From Avena insularis (taxonomy: Eukaryota > Streptophyta > Magnoliopsida > Poales > Poaceae): a stretch of 64,000 nucleotides of DNA. Numbering within the stretch: the stretch's first letter is position 1; every line of letters begins with the position of its first letter. Below, in pieces: positions 9,895-21,599 of this stretch. A model generated the notes under the pieces. It saw only the letters and a list, made by a program, of their open reading frames with translations. It had not been told where the DNA came from and made no database searches. A program made the position numbers and the translations under genes. Where the stretch lies: contig CM042693.1 in the NCBI GenBank assembly GCA_023614405.1, positions 158,054,731-158,118,730 on the forward strand, in the 5' to 3' direction.

Positions 9895-12027
9895 ATTGTA
9901 AACTTTCACCACAACATTCGATACATCCATCAGGAACAATCCTGAATTCACCATACTCAGTATGCGGATAATTAATCCTAACCTTTCAATTACACGCCCT
10001 AGTATAGGCACCTCTCCTGTGCGTTTGGCCTCCCAACCATGACCAACTGTCATCTTGGGAACTGCACAGGTGGACAATCTTCACAAGGTAGCCTTAGCTC
10101 AGACCTTGGTCGCAAGGGAACCCATACTAAGGTATATAAATTTCTAGATAAGCCCTACCCAAATTTCGGGTATTGTGGTTGTACGGTAAAATTGGAATGG
10201 TATCGCATCCAGACAACCATCAGTTTTGTAAAGGTCTAAGGCTCATGCCTCAACATTTTCATCATCAAATCATTTGGTGTTCAAGAACACATGTCAAAAC
10301 ATTTCAGTAGAATGACTCATCATTCTAAGGTTTTCATAACCATTTTCACCAAGTATTCCCATCTACAGTTGATCAAGTTTTATGCTTAGCACTAGCATCT
10401 ACAAGTGGGGGTAGATACTAATGATGGGTAATAAACAAATGAGGATTAGATAAGTTCAATCTCATGCCTCAGGATGACATCAAGATTATCTAAGTTAGGC
10501 CAAGTTTTATGCTCTTTATGCTACCTTCAATTATCTTTCTAGAATCTACAAGTCACTAAGTAAACTCTAAGAGAAAGCTTTAATAAAAAAATAAAGTATT
10601 AAGCTTGCAAGTAAAACTAGGATTGGGTATCAAGTGGTGTAAGCTTGCAAGTAAAACTTACATGGTTTAGCTTGCAAAGCTAGTAGTATAAATTTGCTAA
10701 GTTGCAAGTGTTAGCTTGCTTAGTTAATATCTTGCTAATTCAACTAGTAGTATCAGGCTTGCATAACTAGGGTATCTTGCAAGTGTTAGCTTGCCTTGTG
10801 CAGAGCAGTGGTTGAAGTTCTCATCGGCTTCTTCCTCGTAGTATCCTCCTTCCTCCTCGTATCCTTGGTCGTTACTAGCGTCTATGAATAAATACGAGGT
10901 AGACAATCACCAAAGAATACTTAACTATTTCTAATCATCACACAAAGGTTCACACTAGGTGATCTAGCATCATCACTAACATTACAAGATTAAGGCACTT
11001 GTCCCATTTATTTATTTGATAAAAGTAATTTCTACTCATTGAAAAACTACTTAAGATTTAATATTCTCCAACTCAAACATGGGATCATGTTGACACATGT
11101 CATCACCACATATTTCAGTACATGGGAATGCGATTTAAAGTGGTGTCACAATTTAATAAGGTTTAACCTTTTTATTTTATTTTATTAAAGTGACTAGAAA
11201 TGCCTATGTGGCATTATTTTATTACTTGATCATTTCTTATGTAAGTAAAACTATATGTTTTTATATATCTGAAAGGTATGGTTAAATGTGATTTTTTAGA
11301 GTTGGAATTAACTCAAAAGCTCTTATGGTTGAATTTTGAAAAATGTTTGAATGCAGAATAGCTTCTGCCTTGTTATTTTTACCATGGGTGATCTACAAAT
11401 CCAAATGGATTGATTCCAACGGGCTTGGATTAATCATTCCAGTACCTTTCTAACAAAATTGGTTTCATGCATTTTGGTTCAGTCAATCGAGCTGGGTTGA
11501 TTTTTGAATCTAGGTAGAGAACTGGGTTTGAAATTAAATGAATAAAACGAAATTTGAATTGTTGGGCCACGCGGGAGGTTTAACTGGGCCGGCCCACTAC
11601 GCACAGTCCACACGCGGGCTGGTTAAGTGAGCGACCCCACTCATCAGTGAGACAACGAGTGGCAAAGCGGTACAGGGTGATCTAGGCTGCACGATCTAAC
11701 TCTAATCGAATGGCTCTGGTTCATCGTCAATGTCGGGAAGCGTCGGCGATACAGAACCCTAGCGCGGCCAGTGGGGGTCGTGGGAGGCTCACCGGGGCTC
11801 AGGCGATGGTCAGCGACGGGGGCGAATGATGAAGTCGACAACGATGGTTCTCCTGGTACCGGCAGCTTCTCCTAGGAAAGCTCCAATGGACGGCGCCTCT
11901 CCTCCTCTTCAGCGGCGAACTCCGGTGAAATTCCGACCACCTGGTGCTCGCCTTGCTCCGGGAGTGAGTGGGTGTGATCAGTGAGAGGTGGGAGTGAACT
12001 GGTGTGAATAAAACGAGCCAGGGAGGT

Positions 12028-12038
12028 CTCCTTTTATA
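12028..12038 (-). promoter_or_regulatory. TATA box of E1 3' LTR
   Basis: TATAAAAGGAG on the minus strand lies at the boundary between the GC-rich upstream part and the leader. It is the same string as in the 5' LTR (23721-23731). Confidence 0.65.
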
Positions 12039-12425
12039 GTGGCTGATGCAGGGCTAATGGCATGGGCGACGGTAGGGGGCGGTGCTGTGCTCCCTAGCGA
12101 AGCTCAACGGCGTGGTGGCGAGGCGTGGGGCGGTGCTAATCGGTCGGAACGCGTCGACGCTCTAGGCGGGTCCGAAGGCAATTTTAATGGCGCACAGGTG
12201 CTTCTGGTCGTGCGGGGGTGCACGAGCATATCTGGGAGGTTCCTGGCGCGGTGGTGATCACGTACGCGAGCAGCAAAGGCGGGGCGCGGTTTGTGCGAGC
12301 GTGTCGAGCGCAACGCTTTGGCGCGCTCTCGGCATGGCCGCAGAGAGAATGGTCGCGCGCGTTCTGGGTGGTCCAGTGGTAGCTGCGCTCGGGGCTTGGA
12401 CAGGGAGTGGTGGTGGACGGTGGAG

Positions 12426-14302
12426 TGTAGGGGTTCGTAGCATGGAAAACAAAAAATTTCTACCGCATGCAAACAAACAAGCCAAGATCTATCTACTAGA
12501 TTGTAGCACCGAGTCGATAGAGGAACTCACCCTCAAAGATTCCAAAGCGGTTAACGAGAGCATATTCTCGTGGGTGATGTAGTCGTACTCTTGCCGATCT
12601 CAAGATCGTGTAGACGATCCTTCCGGCGCTGCATTCCGGCAGCGCTTCCGCAGTCGGTCACACGTTCGGTACTCGATGAAGACCTTCCTCTCCCTTGTTC
12701 CATCATGAAGCGTAGGTTGTAACACTCTCCTCGCAATTCCGGCAGCACGACGGCGTGGTACCGGAAGTAGAGGGGAGATCTCGCAGGGCTTTGCCTTAAG
12801 CCGAAGCGAGTATGGTGGACTATGAGAGAGGCCTTGGTGATCTAGGGTTTAGAGGCACCAAAGGGGAAAGCTTGGCCGGTGCCTAAGGCTTGGGGAAGCC
12901 CCAAGTAGGCGACTTGGAGAAACCCTAGGAGGCGGCGACGACTTGGAGGTGGCCGGCGGCTAGGGCTAGGGTTTTGGGTGTGTTAGGTGTAGGGAAGAGG
13001 GGCATCCCTGCCCCTCCTTATATAGGTGGGAGGGCACGGCTTGGGAGGAGGGAGTCCTCCTCCAAGTCGGCCTCCTTGGCCGGCGGGTGGAGGGAGAGGA
13101 ACTCCTCCCCAAGTAGGTTTCCTACTCTCCCTCCACCAAGCAAACTTGTCGTTTGACTTTTTCAAACTGGCGTTTGACTTTCAAACTAGGATTTGATTTC
13201 TCCCTTTATTTTGCCCAGCCAAGTGGGCAACCATTCCATATTGTCATGACACATTCATGTACCCTTCCCCTCCGAAGTGCCGGACCTTCCGGACCCTTCT
13301 AGAACATTCCCGATGAAAACACCGGAATCATTCCCCAACTCCGAAACAGGACTTTCCTTATACGAATCTTATTCTCCGGACCATTTCGGATCTCCTCGTG
13401 ATATCCCGGATCCCATTCGAGACTCCGAACAACATTCGGTCTCTTACTCATCATTCCATAACTACTCAACAACATCGAATCCTTAAGTGTGTCTCCCTAC
13501 GGTTCGTGAATTATGCGGACATGATCGAGACACTTCTCCGATCAATAACCAATAGAGGAATCTAGAAATTCATATGGCTCCCACATATTTCTACGATTAC
13601 TTTGCGATCTAATGGACCACTTACATACGATACCAATTTCCCTTTGTCTCACGATAGTTTACTTATCCGAGGTTTTGATCGTCGGTATCTCTGCATACCT
13701 AGTTCAACCTCGTTACTGATAAGTACTCTTTTCTCATTCCCGTGATATGTGATCCCTTGTGAGCCAGTCGCATGCTTGCAAGCTAATTGGATGACATTCC
13801 ACCGAGAGGGCCCAGAGTATATCTATCCGTCATATGGATGGAAAAATCCCACTCTTGATCCATGTGTTTCAACCCATATTTCTGAACACTCAATGCCACC
13901 TTTATAGCATCCTTCCGGTGATGGTGATAAGTATGATCTCATGGTCGAAGGAATTAGGTTACTATGTATCAGAAAGCTTATAGCAATTGAACTATTAAAA
14001 TGACTTGATCTTTATGCTACGCTTATCTATAGGAGTATGTCCATCATATCATTCTCCTAATGATATGACCTTGTTATTAACAACATCTCAAATGTTCATG
14101 ATCAAGAAACCATGATCATATATTAATCAACAAGCTATTATTATAAAGAGGCTTTACTAGGGACTCTAATTTAGTTTACAAATCACACAAGTATTAATGT
14201 TTCTGGTTAATAATGTTATAGCATGAATGTAAAAATTTATCCTAAACACAAAGATATAATAATAACTACATTTATAATTGCCTCTAGGGCATATATCCAA
14301 CA
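12426..14302 (-). mobile_element. Solo LTR of a BARE-1/WIS/Angela-type copia element (1877 bp)
   Basis: The ends are TG...CA, with TSD TGGAG at 12421-12425 and 14303-14307, and the flanking E1 LTR continues without loss. On the minus strand it begins TGTTGGATATATGCCCTAG and continues with AGGCAATTATAAATG, the typical opening of BARE-1/WIS/Angela LTRs, and its length of about 1.9 kb fits. No internal sequence or second LTR is present, so the element was reduced by LTR-LTR recombination. Small open frames within it (for example 12974-13486) are LTR sequence. Confidence 0.9.
13017..13024 (-). promoter_or_regulatory. TATA box of the copia solo LTR
   Basis: TATATAAG on the minus strand is followed by GAGGGG, matching the expected promoter of BARE-type LTRs. 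Confidence 0.6.
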
Positions 14303-15146
14303 TGGAGTGCCTGCTAGACAAGGTTGGCGAGGCTAGTTAGGCTTGTAGCTTGCTGTCGACGTTGTGGTTGGCAATTGGGCTCGACATGGTCACCATTAAT
14401 GGCTATGCCAAGCTCACAGTAGTGCTAAGGCTTGTTAATTGGGCTAGATCATCTACTGAGAGTATAGAGTGAGCTAGAGAGGGAACAAGGTTGGCCAAAA
14501 TCAATGCTCACTATAGTGTTTGTTGTTTGTTTGTTTGATTGTAGCAAGGTGTTTGATGAAATGGCCGAAAGAAATTTAAATTTGAATTTTGGATTCAAAC
14601 TTGGTGGGTTTGCTAGGCACATACTAGGGAGTATCTGGTTAGGTGGATTGGTCAAGGGGCACTGGTTTAGTTGGGTTTTGAAAATGTGTGATCTTCACAT
14701 ATGATGAAGATTCAATTTTTACTTATGATTTGAATGAGGTTGCCAAATGTTTCTTCAAGTTTGAAAGGTGGGATTTGCTTCACTTTTACTTGGTCTTGCA
14801 AGGGGTGAAAAGAATTGGAAAAGTTTCTGTTTGAAATCTTGGACTAGAAACACTCAAAATGACCTAGTGAGCAAGATTGGCAAAAATGACCATTTGCCTT
14901 ATTTGAATTGTTTTTGATTTTCTCTTGATTTGTTTCTTCTTGGAAATGTTTTAGATGATGTTATATTCATATTTGAACCATTCCTTACTATTTAGTTTAA
15001 TCACACAAGTCCATTCATGCATTTATGAAATCATGACATACACACATGCATTCATATGATTTGTATTTAATCAAAGTTTTTGTTAACCCTAATTTTAGTG
15101 ATTAGAGTTTGATGATCATTGTTTCATATTTTTGGGATGTTATAAA

Positions 15147-15158
15147 CCTTCCCTCCTT
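15147..15158 (-). other. Polypurine tract of E1
   Basis: On the minus strand it reads AAGGAGGGAAGG, two bases from the 3' LTR start at 15144. It primes plus-strand DNA synthesis in this class of element. Confidence 0.85.
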
Positions 15159-15164
15159 AAACAA

Positions 15165-15181
15165 AATCTTGTCCCGAGATT
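15165..15181 (-). other. Hairpin beside the polypurine tract of E1
   Basis: On the minus strand it reads AATCTCGGGACAAGATT: a 5-bp stem around a GGG-containing loop, six bases upstream of the tract. Equivalent hairpins occur in E4 (59418) and E5 (51058) with full 6-bp stems. Confidence 0.6.
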
Positions 15182-15204
15182 GGAAAAAGAATAAAAAAGA
15201 TTAC

Positions 15205-18200
15205 CTAGGATTTAAAGAGATCGGGAAACTCCGTCCTGATGTGATCTTCTCGCTCCCAGGTAGCTTCTTCCTTAGTGTGGTTGCTCCACTGAATCTTGAG
15301 AAACTTGATGCTTCGGGTTCTGGTGGTTCTGAAAGCTTCTTCCAGAATACGGATGGGTACTTCGGGATACGTCAAGTCATCGTTGATCTCTATGGTGCGA
15401 TGATCAATGTTCTTGAAAACTTCAGTCTTCTCCGGAACTTCAAGGCATTTGCGAAGTAACGATATATGGAACACATTGTGCACTGCTGACATTTCCTCGG
15501 GCAGTTCCAATTGATATGATACTTCTCCTCGACGATACAGAATCACGAAAGGTCCGATATATCAGGGGGCTAACTTTACTTTGAGCTGGAAAAGCGGCAT
15601 TCCCTTCAAAGGCGACACTTTGAGATACACAAAATCCCCGATATTGAAAGCGAGGTCTCGACGTCTCTTGTCGGCAAAACTCTTCTGTCTTGACTGGGCG
15701 GTATTGAGGTGCTCACGAATCTTGTGAACTTTCTCTTCTACTTCTGGTAGGATGTCGGGTCCGAAAATCTGACTCTCTCCTACTTCCGACCAATTCAAAC
15801 GGGTGCGACACTTCCTTCCATACATGAATTCAAATGGGGCCATTTGTAGACTAGCTTGATAACTGTTGTTGTATGAAAATTCTGCGAAAGGCAGAGAGTC
15901 TTCCCATTTAGATCCATACTCTAGCACACATGCTCTCAACATATCTTCGAGTATTTGATTTACTCGCTCCGTTTGTCCATCGGTCTGAGGGTGATACGCT
16001 GTGCTGAAATCTAGTCGGGTTCCTAAACCTTCTTGGACTTTCTTCTAGAATCTCGAGGTAAACTGGGTTCCTCGATCCGATACAATGTTCTTGGGGACTC
16101 CGTGCAAACTGACAATTCTAGCAATGTATAACTCCGCTAGCTTCGAACTCTGGTATGTGGTCTTGACTGGTAAGAAATGGGCGACTTTGGACAATCTGTC
16201 CACTATGACCCAAATAGAGTCATTTACCCTACTAGAAGTAGGCAATCCGGTGATAAAGTCCATTCCAACTGAATCCCATTTCCATTCCGTAATCTACAAT
16301 GGTTGCAATAGTCCTGCGGGTCTTTGATGTCCCGTCTTGACTCTCTGGCAAATATCACACTTGGCGATATAGCTTCCGATTTCTCTCTTCATCTTATGCC
16401 ACCAAAATTGTTCCTTCAAATCCTGATACATCTTCGTTCCTCCGGGGTGGATAGAATAAAGAGTATCATGGGCCTATTTCAAAATAACTTCTTTCAACTC
16501 TGAATCTGCTGGTACATAGAGACGTCATTTGTACCACAAAACTCCTTCTTTGTCTTCGGTCAATCCTGGTACTTTTCCTGTACCGATACAATGTTTGATT
16601 TCGTCGATAGTAGCATTTCCTTTCTGCGCCTCTTTGATCTGACTGATCAAAGTGGGTAGAAGTTCTATGCTAGCCAAAAATCCTTCACTCACTAATTCCA
16701 TTCGGAAATCTTCCATCTCTTTGTTCAAACTTGGTTGCTCCTTAAAAATTATGGAGTTCAAGCGGCACGGCAATCTGCTAAGGGCATCTACTACCACATT
16801 GGCTTTACCGGGGTGATAGTGAATGTCTAGATCACAGTCCTTGATTAACTCAATCCATCTTCTCTACCTCATATTCAGCTTCTTCTGAGTGAATATATAC
16901 TTCAGGCTCTTGTGATCCGAATAAATCTCAGAACGGTTTCCCATGAGATAATGCCTCCATGTCTTCAGGGCTAGAACAACGGCTGCTAGTTCAAGGTCAT
17001 GGGTTGGATAATTCTGTTCATGTTGTTTCATCTGTCGGGATAGATAAGATATAACTTTGCCTTCTTGCATTAGAACACATCCGAGACCGATCTTGGATGC
17101 GTCAGAATACACATCAAAGGGCTTCATGATATCCGCCATGATCAAGATTGGGGCTGAAATCAATCTTCTCTTGAGTTCTTTAAAACTTGTTTCACATTTG
17201 TCAGTCCATTCAAACTTCTTGTCCTTCTTCAACAATTGGGTCATGGGTCTGGCAATACTCGAGAATCCTTCTACAAACTCGCGGTAGTATCCCGCTAATC
17301 CGAGAAATGCACGAACTTGGGTTTGAGTGGTTGGGGCTTGCCAATCTTCAACATCCTTCACCTTCGCAGGGTCAACGGAAATTCCTTCGGCTGATACAAT
17401 ATGTCCGAGGAATCCTACCTCATATAACCAGAATTCACATTTGCTAAACTTGGCATATAGCTGATGCTCTCTAAGGGTTCCAAGAATGGTCCTTAGGTGT
17501 AGCTCATGTTCGTCTTATGATTTGGAATAAATCAGAATGTCATCGATGAAAACAATGACAAATTTATCCAGGAAGCCCATAAAAATCTTATTCATGAGGT
17601 TCATGAAATAAACAGGGGCATTGGTTAATCCAAAAGACATGACAATATACTCGTATAATCAATATCTGGTGGTAAAGGCAGTCTTTGGAATATCCTCTGC
17701 GTGAATCTTGAGTTGATGATAGCCAGTTCTAAGATCAATCTTAGAAAACACTTTGGCACCAGTCAACTGGTCAAACAGGTCTTCTATTTTTGGCAACGGG
17801 TACTTGTTCTTGATAGTGACATCATTCAAATTCCGATAATCCGTACACAAACGGTTACCTCCATCTTTCTTGTCCACAAACAAGACAGGTGATCTCCATG
17901 GCGACGCACTTGGTTGTATCAATCCAATTTCCAGCATGGCATCCAGTTGCTTCTTCAGTTCCACTAGTTCAGACAGGTTCATACTATATGGTCTCTGGGC
18001 TATGGGTCCAGTTCCAGGGATTAGTTCAATGATTAACTCGATATCCCGATCTGGGGGCATACCGGGCAAAACATCTGGAAACACATCGGGGTATTCACAG
18101 ACTATCGGGACTTGGTCAATGGTTGGCTTGGCTATACTCTTGTTGCACTTTAATTGACGGGGCAAAGTTTCAGATACATGCTCGACTGATATCCCAATTG

Positions 18201-19725
18201 TATTGGTCATGGTTATGGCTTTCTCAGCACAGTCAATTAATCCTTTGTGTTTGGACATCCAAACCATTCCTAGTACTACTTCCAAACCTTTAGTTCCGAG
18301 TACTATTAGATTAGCATAAAAATCTATGCCATGGATTCAGATAGGGACGGCTTTGCAAATTTGCCTAGCTTTGGTGGTTGAACCAGGTATTTGAACAATC
18401 ATAACATGCTTCAATTTGGTTGGTTGAATCTTAATAGTGGATGCAAATTCTTCAGTAACAAATGAGTGCGATGCTCCAGAATCAAACAACACTCTTGCAA
18501 GTACTGAGTTAACAGAAAACATACCCAGCACGACATCTGGCGCTTCTTGGGCTTCTTCAGTATGCATGAGAAAGAGACGACCGTTGCAGTTGAGCGAGTT
18601 CCCTAGGGCAAACCTTCTTCCAGGATGAACACGACGCTGCTGCTGAGCTGGGGAATTTGCATTAGGGGTTGCGGCAATCTTCTTGGGGCACTCATTGGAA
18701 TAGTGACCCTTGGTTCCACATTCATAACAAGTCACATGCGACTTGTCCTTTGCTGCAACAGGCATGACATTGCTTCCAGTCCTTGGGGCAGTGTTGGTGT
18801 TGGTGGCGGTATTGTTGTTGTTGAACTTGGGTGGTGCATGGTTGAAATTGCTGGATTTACCGGGGTTGTTGTGGTTTCCTCCGGGCCTTGGGTTTCCACG
18901 GTTGGGATAGGTGGGACGGTTCATCGCGGGTTTGTTGTTTCTTGAGGCAAATCCTAGAGATGGGTTGGGGCAATACTTTGGTGTATGGTGGGTTCCTGGT
19001 TGATGCATCATGCGACGCTTGCGGTTCTCATTAGCTTGGTTGATCTTTCCTTCCATCTGAATGGCAGAGTCAACTAAGGCTTTAATATCTACAAAGGGGA
19101 TATTGACTAACACTGTCTGCATTTCATCATGCAGACCATTCAGGAATCTCTATTTCTTCTTGGCTTTAGTGTCTATCTCATCTGGTGCATACCTAGCCAA
19201 TGACAAGAATTTGTCACGGTATTCCACTACTGTAATCCTTACTTGCTTCAGTTCCCTGAATTCATCTCTCATCCTCTTGATCAAACCCGCTGGCACATGG
19301 GTTCTGCTGAACTTGACTTTGAACTCTTCCCAAGTCATCAGCTGACCTCCTGTTAGTGCAGGAACGCTGTTCCACCTGGATCTTGTATCTCCGGCCAGAT
19401 AGTGGGTAGCAAACAACACTTTCTCGTTAGCTTCCACTCCTGCAACTTCCAGATTGTTCTCCATGGTTTGCAACCAATCATCTGCATCTAGGGGCTCTTC
19501 TGACTTAGTGAAAGTAGGTGGATTGGTGTTCTGGAAATTCTTGAGCTTAGATCCATGGTTGTCTTGATTTCCATTGCCTTGATTGTTGTTGGCCATCTGA
19601 GCCATCTGTTGAAGGATGGCTAAGTTGGCTTAACGTTCGGCTCTTTCGGCTTCGGGGTCAGAAACCAACATTTGTAAGACTCGCAACATCGGGTCCGGGT
19701 CTGAGTTGCTTCCTCCGCGAGGCAT
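15205..19725 (-). pseudogene. gag-pol: E1 gag-pol polyprotein with 11 in-frame stops and no frameshift
   Basis: One frame runs from ATG 19725 to TAG/TGA-class stop 15205-15207, 1506 codons. By codon number: capsid region ~41-190; zinc knuckle CYECGTKGHYSNEC at 333-346 (CX2CX4HX4C); protease LFDSGAS around 413-419; reverse transcriptase ~590-760 with FIDD at 726-729; RNase H from ~871 (YSDAS, D875); integrase HX6HX29CX2C finger 1086-1126, then catalytic D1156, D1217 and E1253 (35 residues apart); chromodomain ~1453-1504. Premature stops end at 19630, 19150, 18337, 17659, 17515, 16864, 16525, 16474, 16294, 16045 and 15562 (lower coordinate of each codon). At least eight are explained by C-to-T change on one strand. 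Order PR-RT-RH-INT plus chromodomain marks gypsy chromovirus. It follows orf0 by 235 bases. Confidence 0.93.
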
Positions 19726-19960
19726 CTGAAGATTGAGATAGATCATGAGAAAAGAGGGAAATTTCTAAGGTTCAGGGGGTTTTGAAAATTTTTTAAAGTT
19801 TGACTCAGATTTTTATAGCAACTTGCTTTTCATTCATTCATAGCACACGATACAAACACACACCACAACAAAGAAAAACAGATGGTTTTAGGAACCATTA
19901 TGTGAAGCTACGATATAGTGGGACCGAATACAACTCACTAACGCTAGTCCTCAAGTGCTA

Positions 19961-20761
19961 CTACTCCTTGGAGTCAGTGTCTTCATCATCCTCATCATCA
20001 TCTTCATCGATGAAGGCAAAGTCATCCTCATCGGTGAAGAAGTCCATGGCCTGATCCTCCAGAAAGTCATCATCATCGCTGAGATAGGCGTAGGGATCTC
20101 CACGAAGGTCTTCCCCTAGATTCTCCCTCTCCTCCAACTGCATGTCTCTCTCGTGGATGGTCTCCTCCAAATTCGTGATCCGGTGGCGAAGACGGTCAGT
20201 GATGCGCTCCTTCTTGTCGAGCTGACAGTGACGAGACTTGCGATCCTTCACTATCATGGAAATGGTCTGATCCTTCTTGGCAGTGATGGCGTACTTGTGC
20301 TTGGCGTAGGAACGGGCATTGTCCAACTCCTTCTGACGGTCATACATCATGAAGCTGGGGTGGTCCAATTGACTCTTCAGCTCGTGGTGATATGGGGCCT
20401 CTAGTGGCTGTCCCATAACATCACGCCTTGGGTAGAACTCAAAACGGGTACCGTTGATCTGATTGATACTCTGCCCACACAGACGGGCAAGAGCTTCCTG
20501 CATTTCCCTGGCCAGTCCATCGAGCCAGTTGTTCTCTCTTAAGGTGAACTGAATTCCCTCTACAGTGGGATGTTCAATCTTTCCTCGGAGACTTGCAACA
20601 ACTAACCACTGCAAATCTTCTCCTTCCTAATAATTGAGCTAAGCTCCGAAGAACTCGGGGTGCGGATGCTCCAGCATCTCCGACAGCTGGTCCAAGTCAC
20701 GCTCAAAGATGAAATCTCCTCCATTCCCCAATTGATAAAACTTGTTGTACTTCACGTCCAT
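19961..20761 (-). pseudogene. orf0-like gene between primer site and gag of E1
   Basis: The frame starts at ATG 20761, 163 bases after the primer site, and ends at 19961, giving 266 codons. Two TAG codons at 20639-20641 (codon 41) and 20627-20629 (codon 45) break it; both could come from CAG by a single C-to-T change. The predicted product has a globular N-terminal ~150 residues, a charged, probably coiled-coil stretch (about residues 155-215, many K/R/E with heptad-like L/I), and a strongly acidic tail rich in D/E. I see no zinc knuckle or enzyme motif. From memory, an extra ORF called orf0 before gag is known in some rice gypsy families with long LTRs (RIRE3/RIRE8); this may be the same kind of gene. 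A decayed frame of similar build occurs in E4 (60410-61111). Confidence 0.75.
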
Positions 20762-20923
20762 CTATAAGAATATAGGATGAGTAAGTTAGTAGAGTGATCA
20801 AGTGTGTCAAATTTTATGTAAGTTTTCAAGAATTTTTGAGGAACATGAATTTTCAAGAATATAGGATGAGTATGTTTTTGATTCAAACGTCCATTCTAAC
20901 TAGGGTCTCCTATGGTCAGGATG

Positions 20924-20935
20924 GCTCTGATACCA
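20924..20935 (-). other. Primer-binding site of E1, initiator-Met tRNA
   Basis: On the minus strand it reads TGGTATCAGAGC, the exact complement of the plant initiator tRNA-Met 3' end, three bases inside the 5' LTR. Confidence 0.92.
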
Positions 20936-21284
20936 ACTTGTCAACACCCGGATTTTTAATCCCAGATGGCTGTTATGCCATACATCACAATCCTAGGATT
21001 ACCATTTTTGCGAGACATAACAGATTTGATATCACAGTACATCATCAATTACAAACCATACATAAGGTCTTACACAAATACGGATCTCATGATCTAGTTA
21101 TTAATACAATTCAAGCTGCGGAATAACATAAAGATAACGATAGCATGGGCGAAGCTCCTTCTTCGGGGTCACAGGCAATGCTGACGATCGGAGATGATCC
21201 TAGTTGTCATAACCTTCCTGTGGTCCGTCATCCTCATACTCCTCTTCATAGTATGGCTACAGGAATAGCCAGGGACAAAGCCAT

Positions 21285-21303
21285 GAGTACTCTTTAAGTA
21301 CTC
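21285..21303 (-). other. Conserved LTR hairpin GAGTACT-loop-AGTACTC
   Basis: Same 19-base hairpin as at 9580, about 350 bases from the LTR 3' end, next to AGCCAGGGACAAAGCC. Confidence 0.6.
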
Positions 21304-21570
21304 GCAAACTAATACTAATAAGTGAAGTGTTTTTGAATAAGATATACTAAGCTCTAGGGTTGTTTTGCAAAAAGCCAGATTTACCTCTACTAAGTTCAAA
21401 AACAAAGAAAGCTAGTTGAAAGTTTTATAACACCTTAGTGTGAACTTGAATTTCATATCACAACTCTGTTGTGGTCAAGTCAAAGTCATAAATCATGTCA
21501 TAATTCATTTTGAAAACATATGACGATAGAACAGTATGGCCACTCCAACTGTCCATAACCGGGGATGCGG

Positions 21571-21599
21571 CTATTCGAATAGTTTGACACTCTGTAGAG
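21571..21599 (-). other. Conserved LTR palindrome pair (family A, right LTR)
   Basis: CTATTCGAATAG at 21571-21582 is a perfect 12-base palindrome. CTCTGTAGAG at 21590-21599 keeps the four outer pairs of the second palindrome. Confidence 0.6.

Larger units (their letters stand above)
9234..15144 (-). repeat. 3' LTR of E1 (left), interrupted by a copia solo LTR
   Basis: It runs from TGTCAACACCC at 9234 to GGGATGTTATA at 15144, where the partner reads GGGATGTTACA. Removing 12426-14307 leaves about 4.03 kb, matching the right LTR. The AGCTTGC-rich stretch at 10600-10800 is shared with the right LTR. The short frames inside (for example 9464-10077, 11644-12472) are parallel in both LTRs only because the DNA is duplicated. 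Confidence 0.93.

Noticed and set aside
20924..20935. tRNA-like matches (also 47718, 54468, 61952, 3787, 6654)
   Set aside because: Only 12-18 bases matching tRNA 3' ends next to LTRs: primer-binding sites, not tRNA genes.
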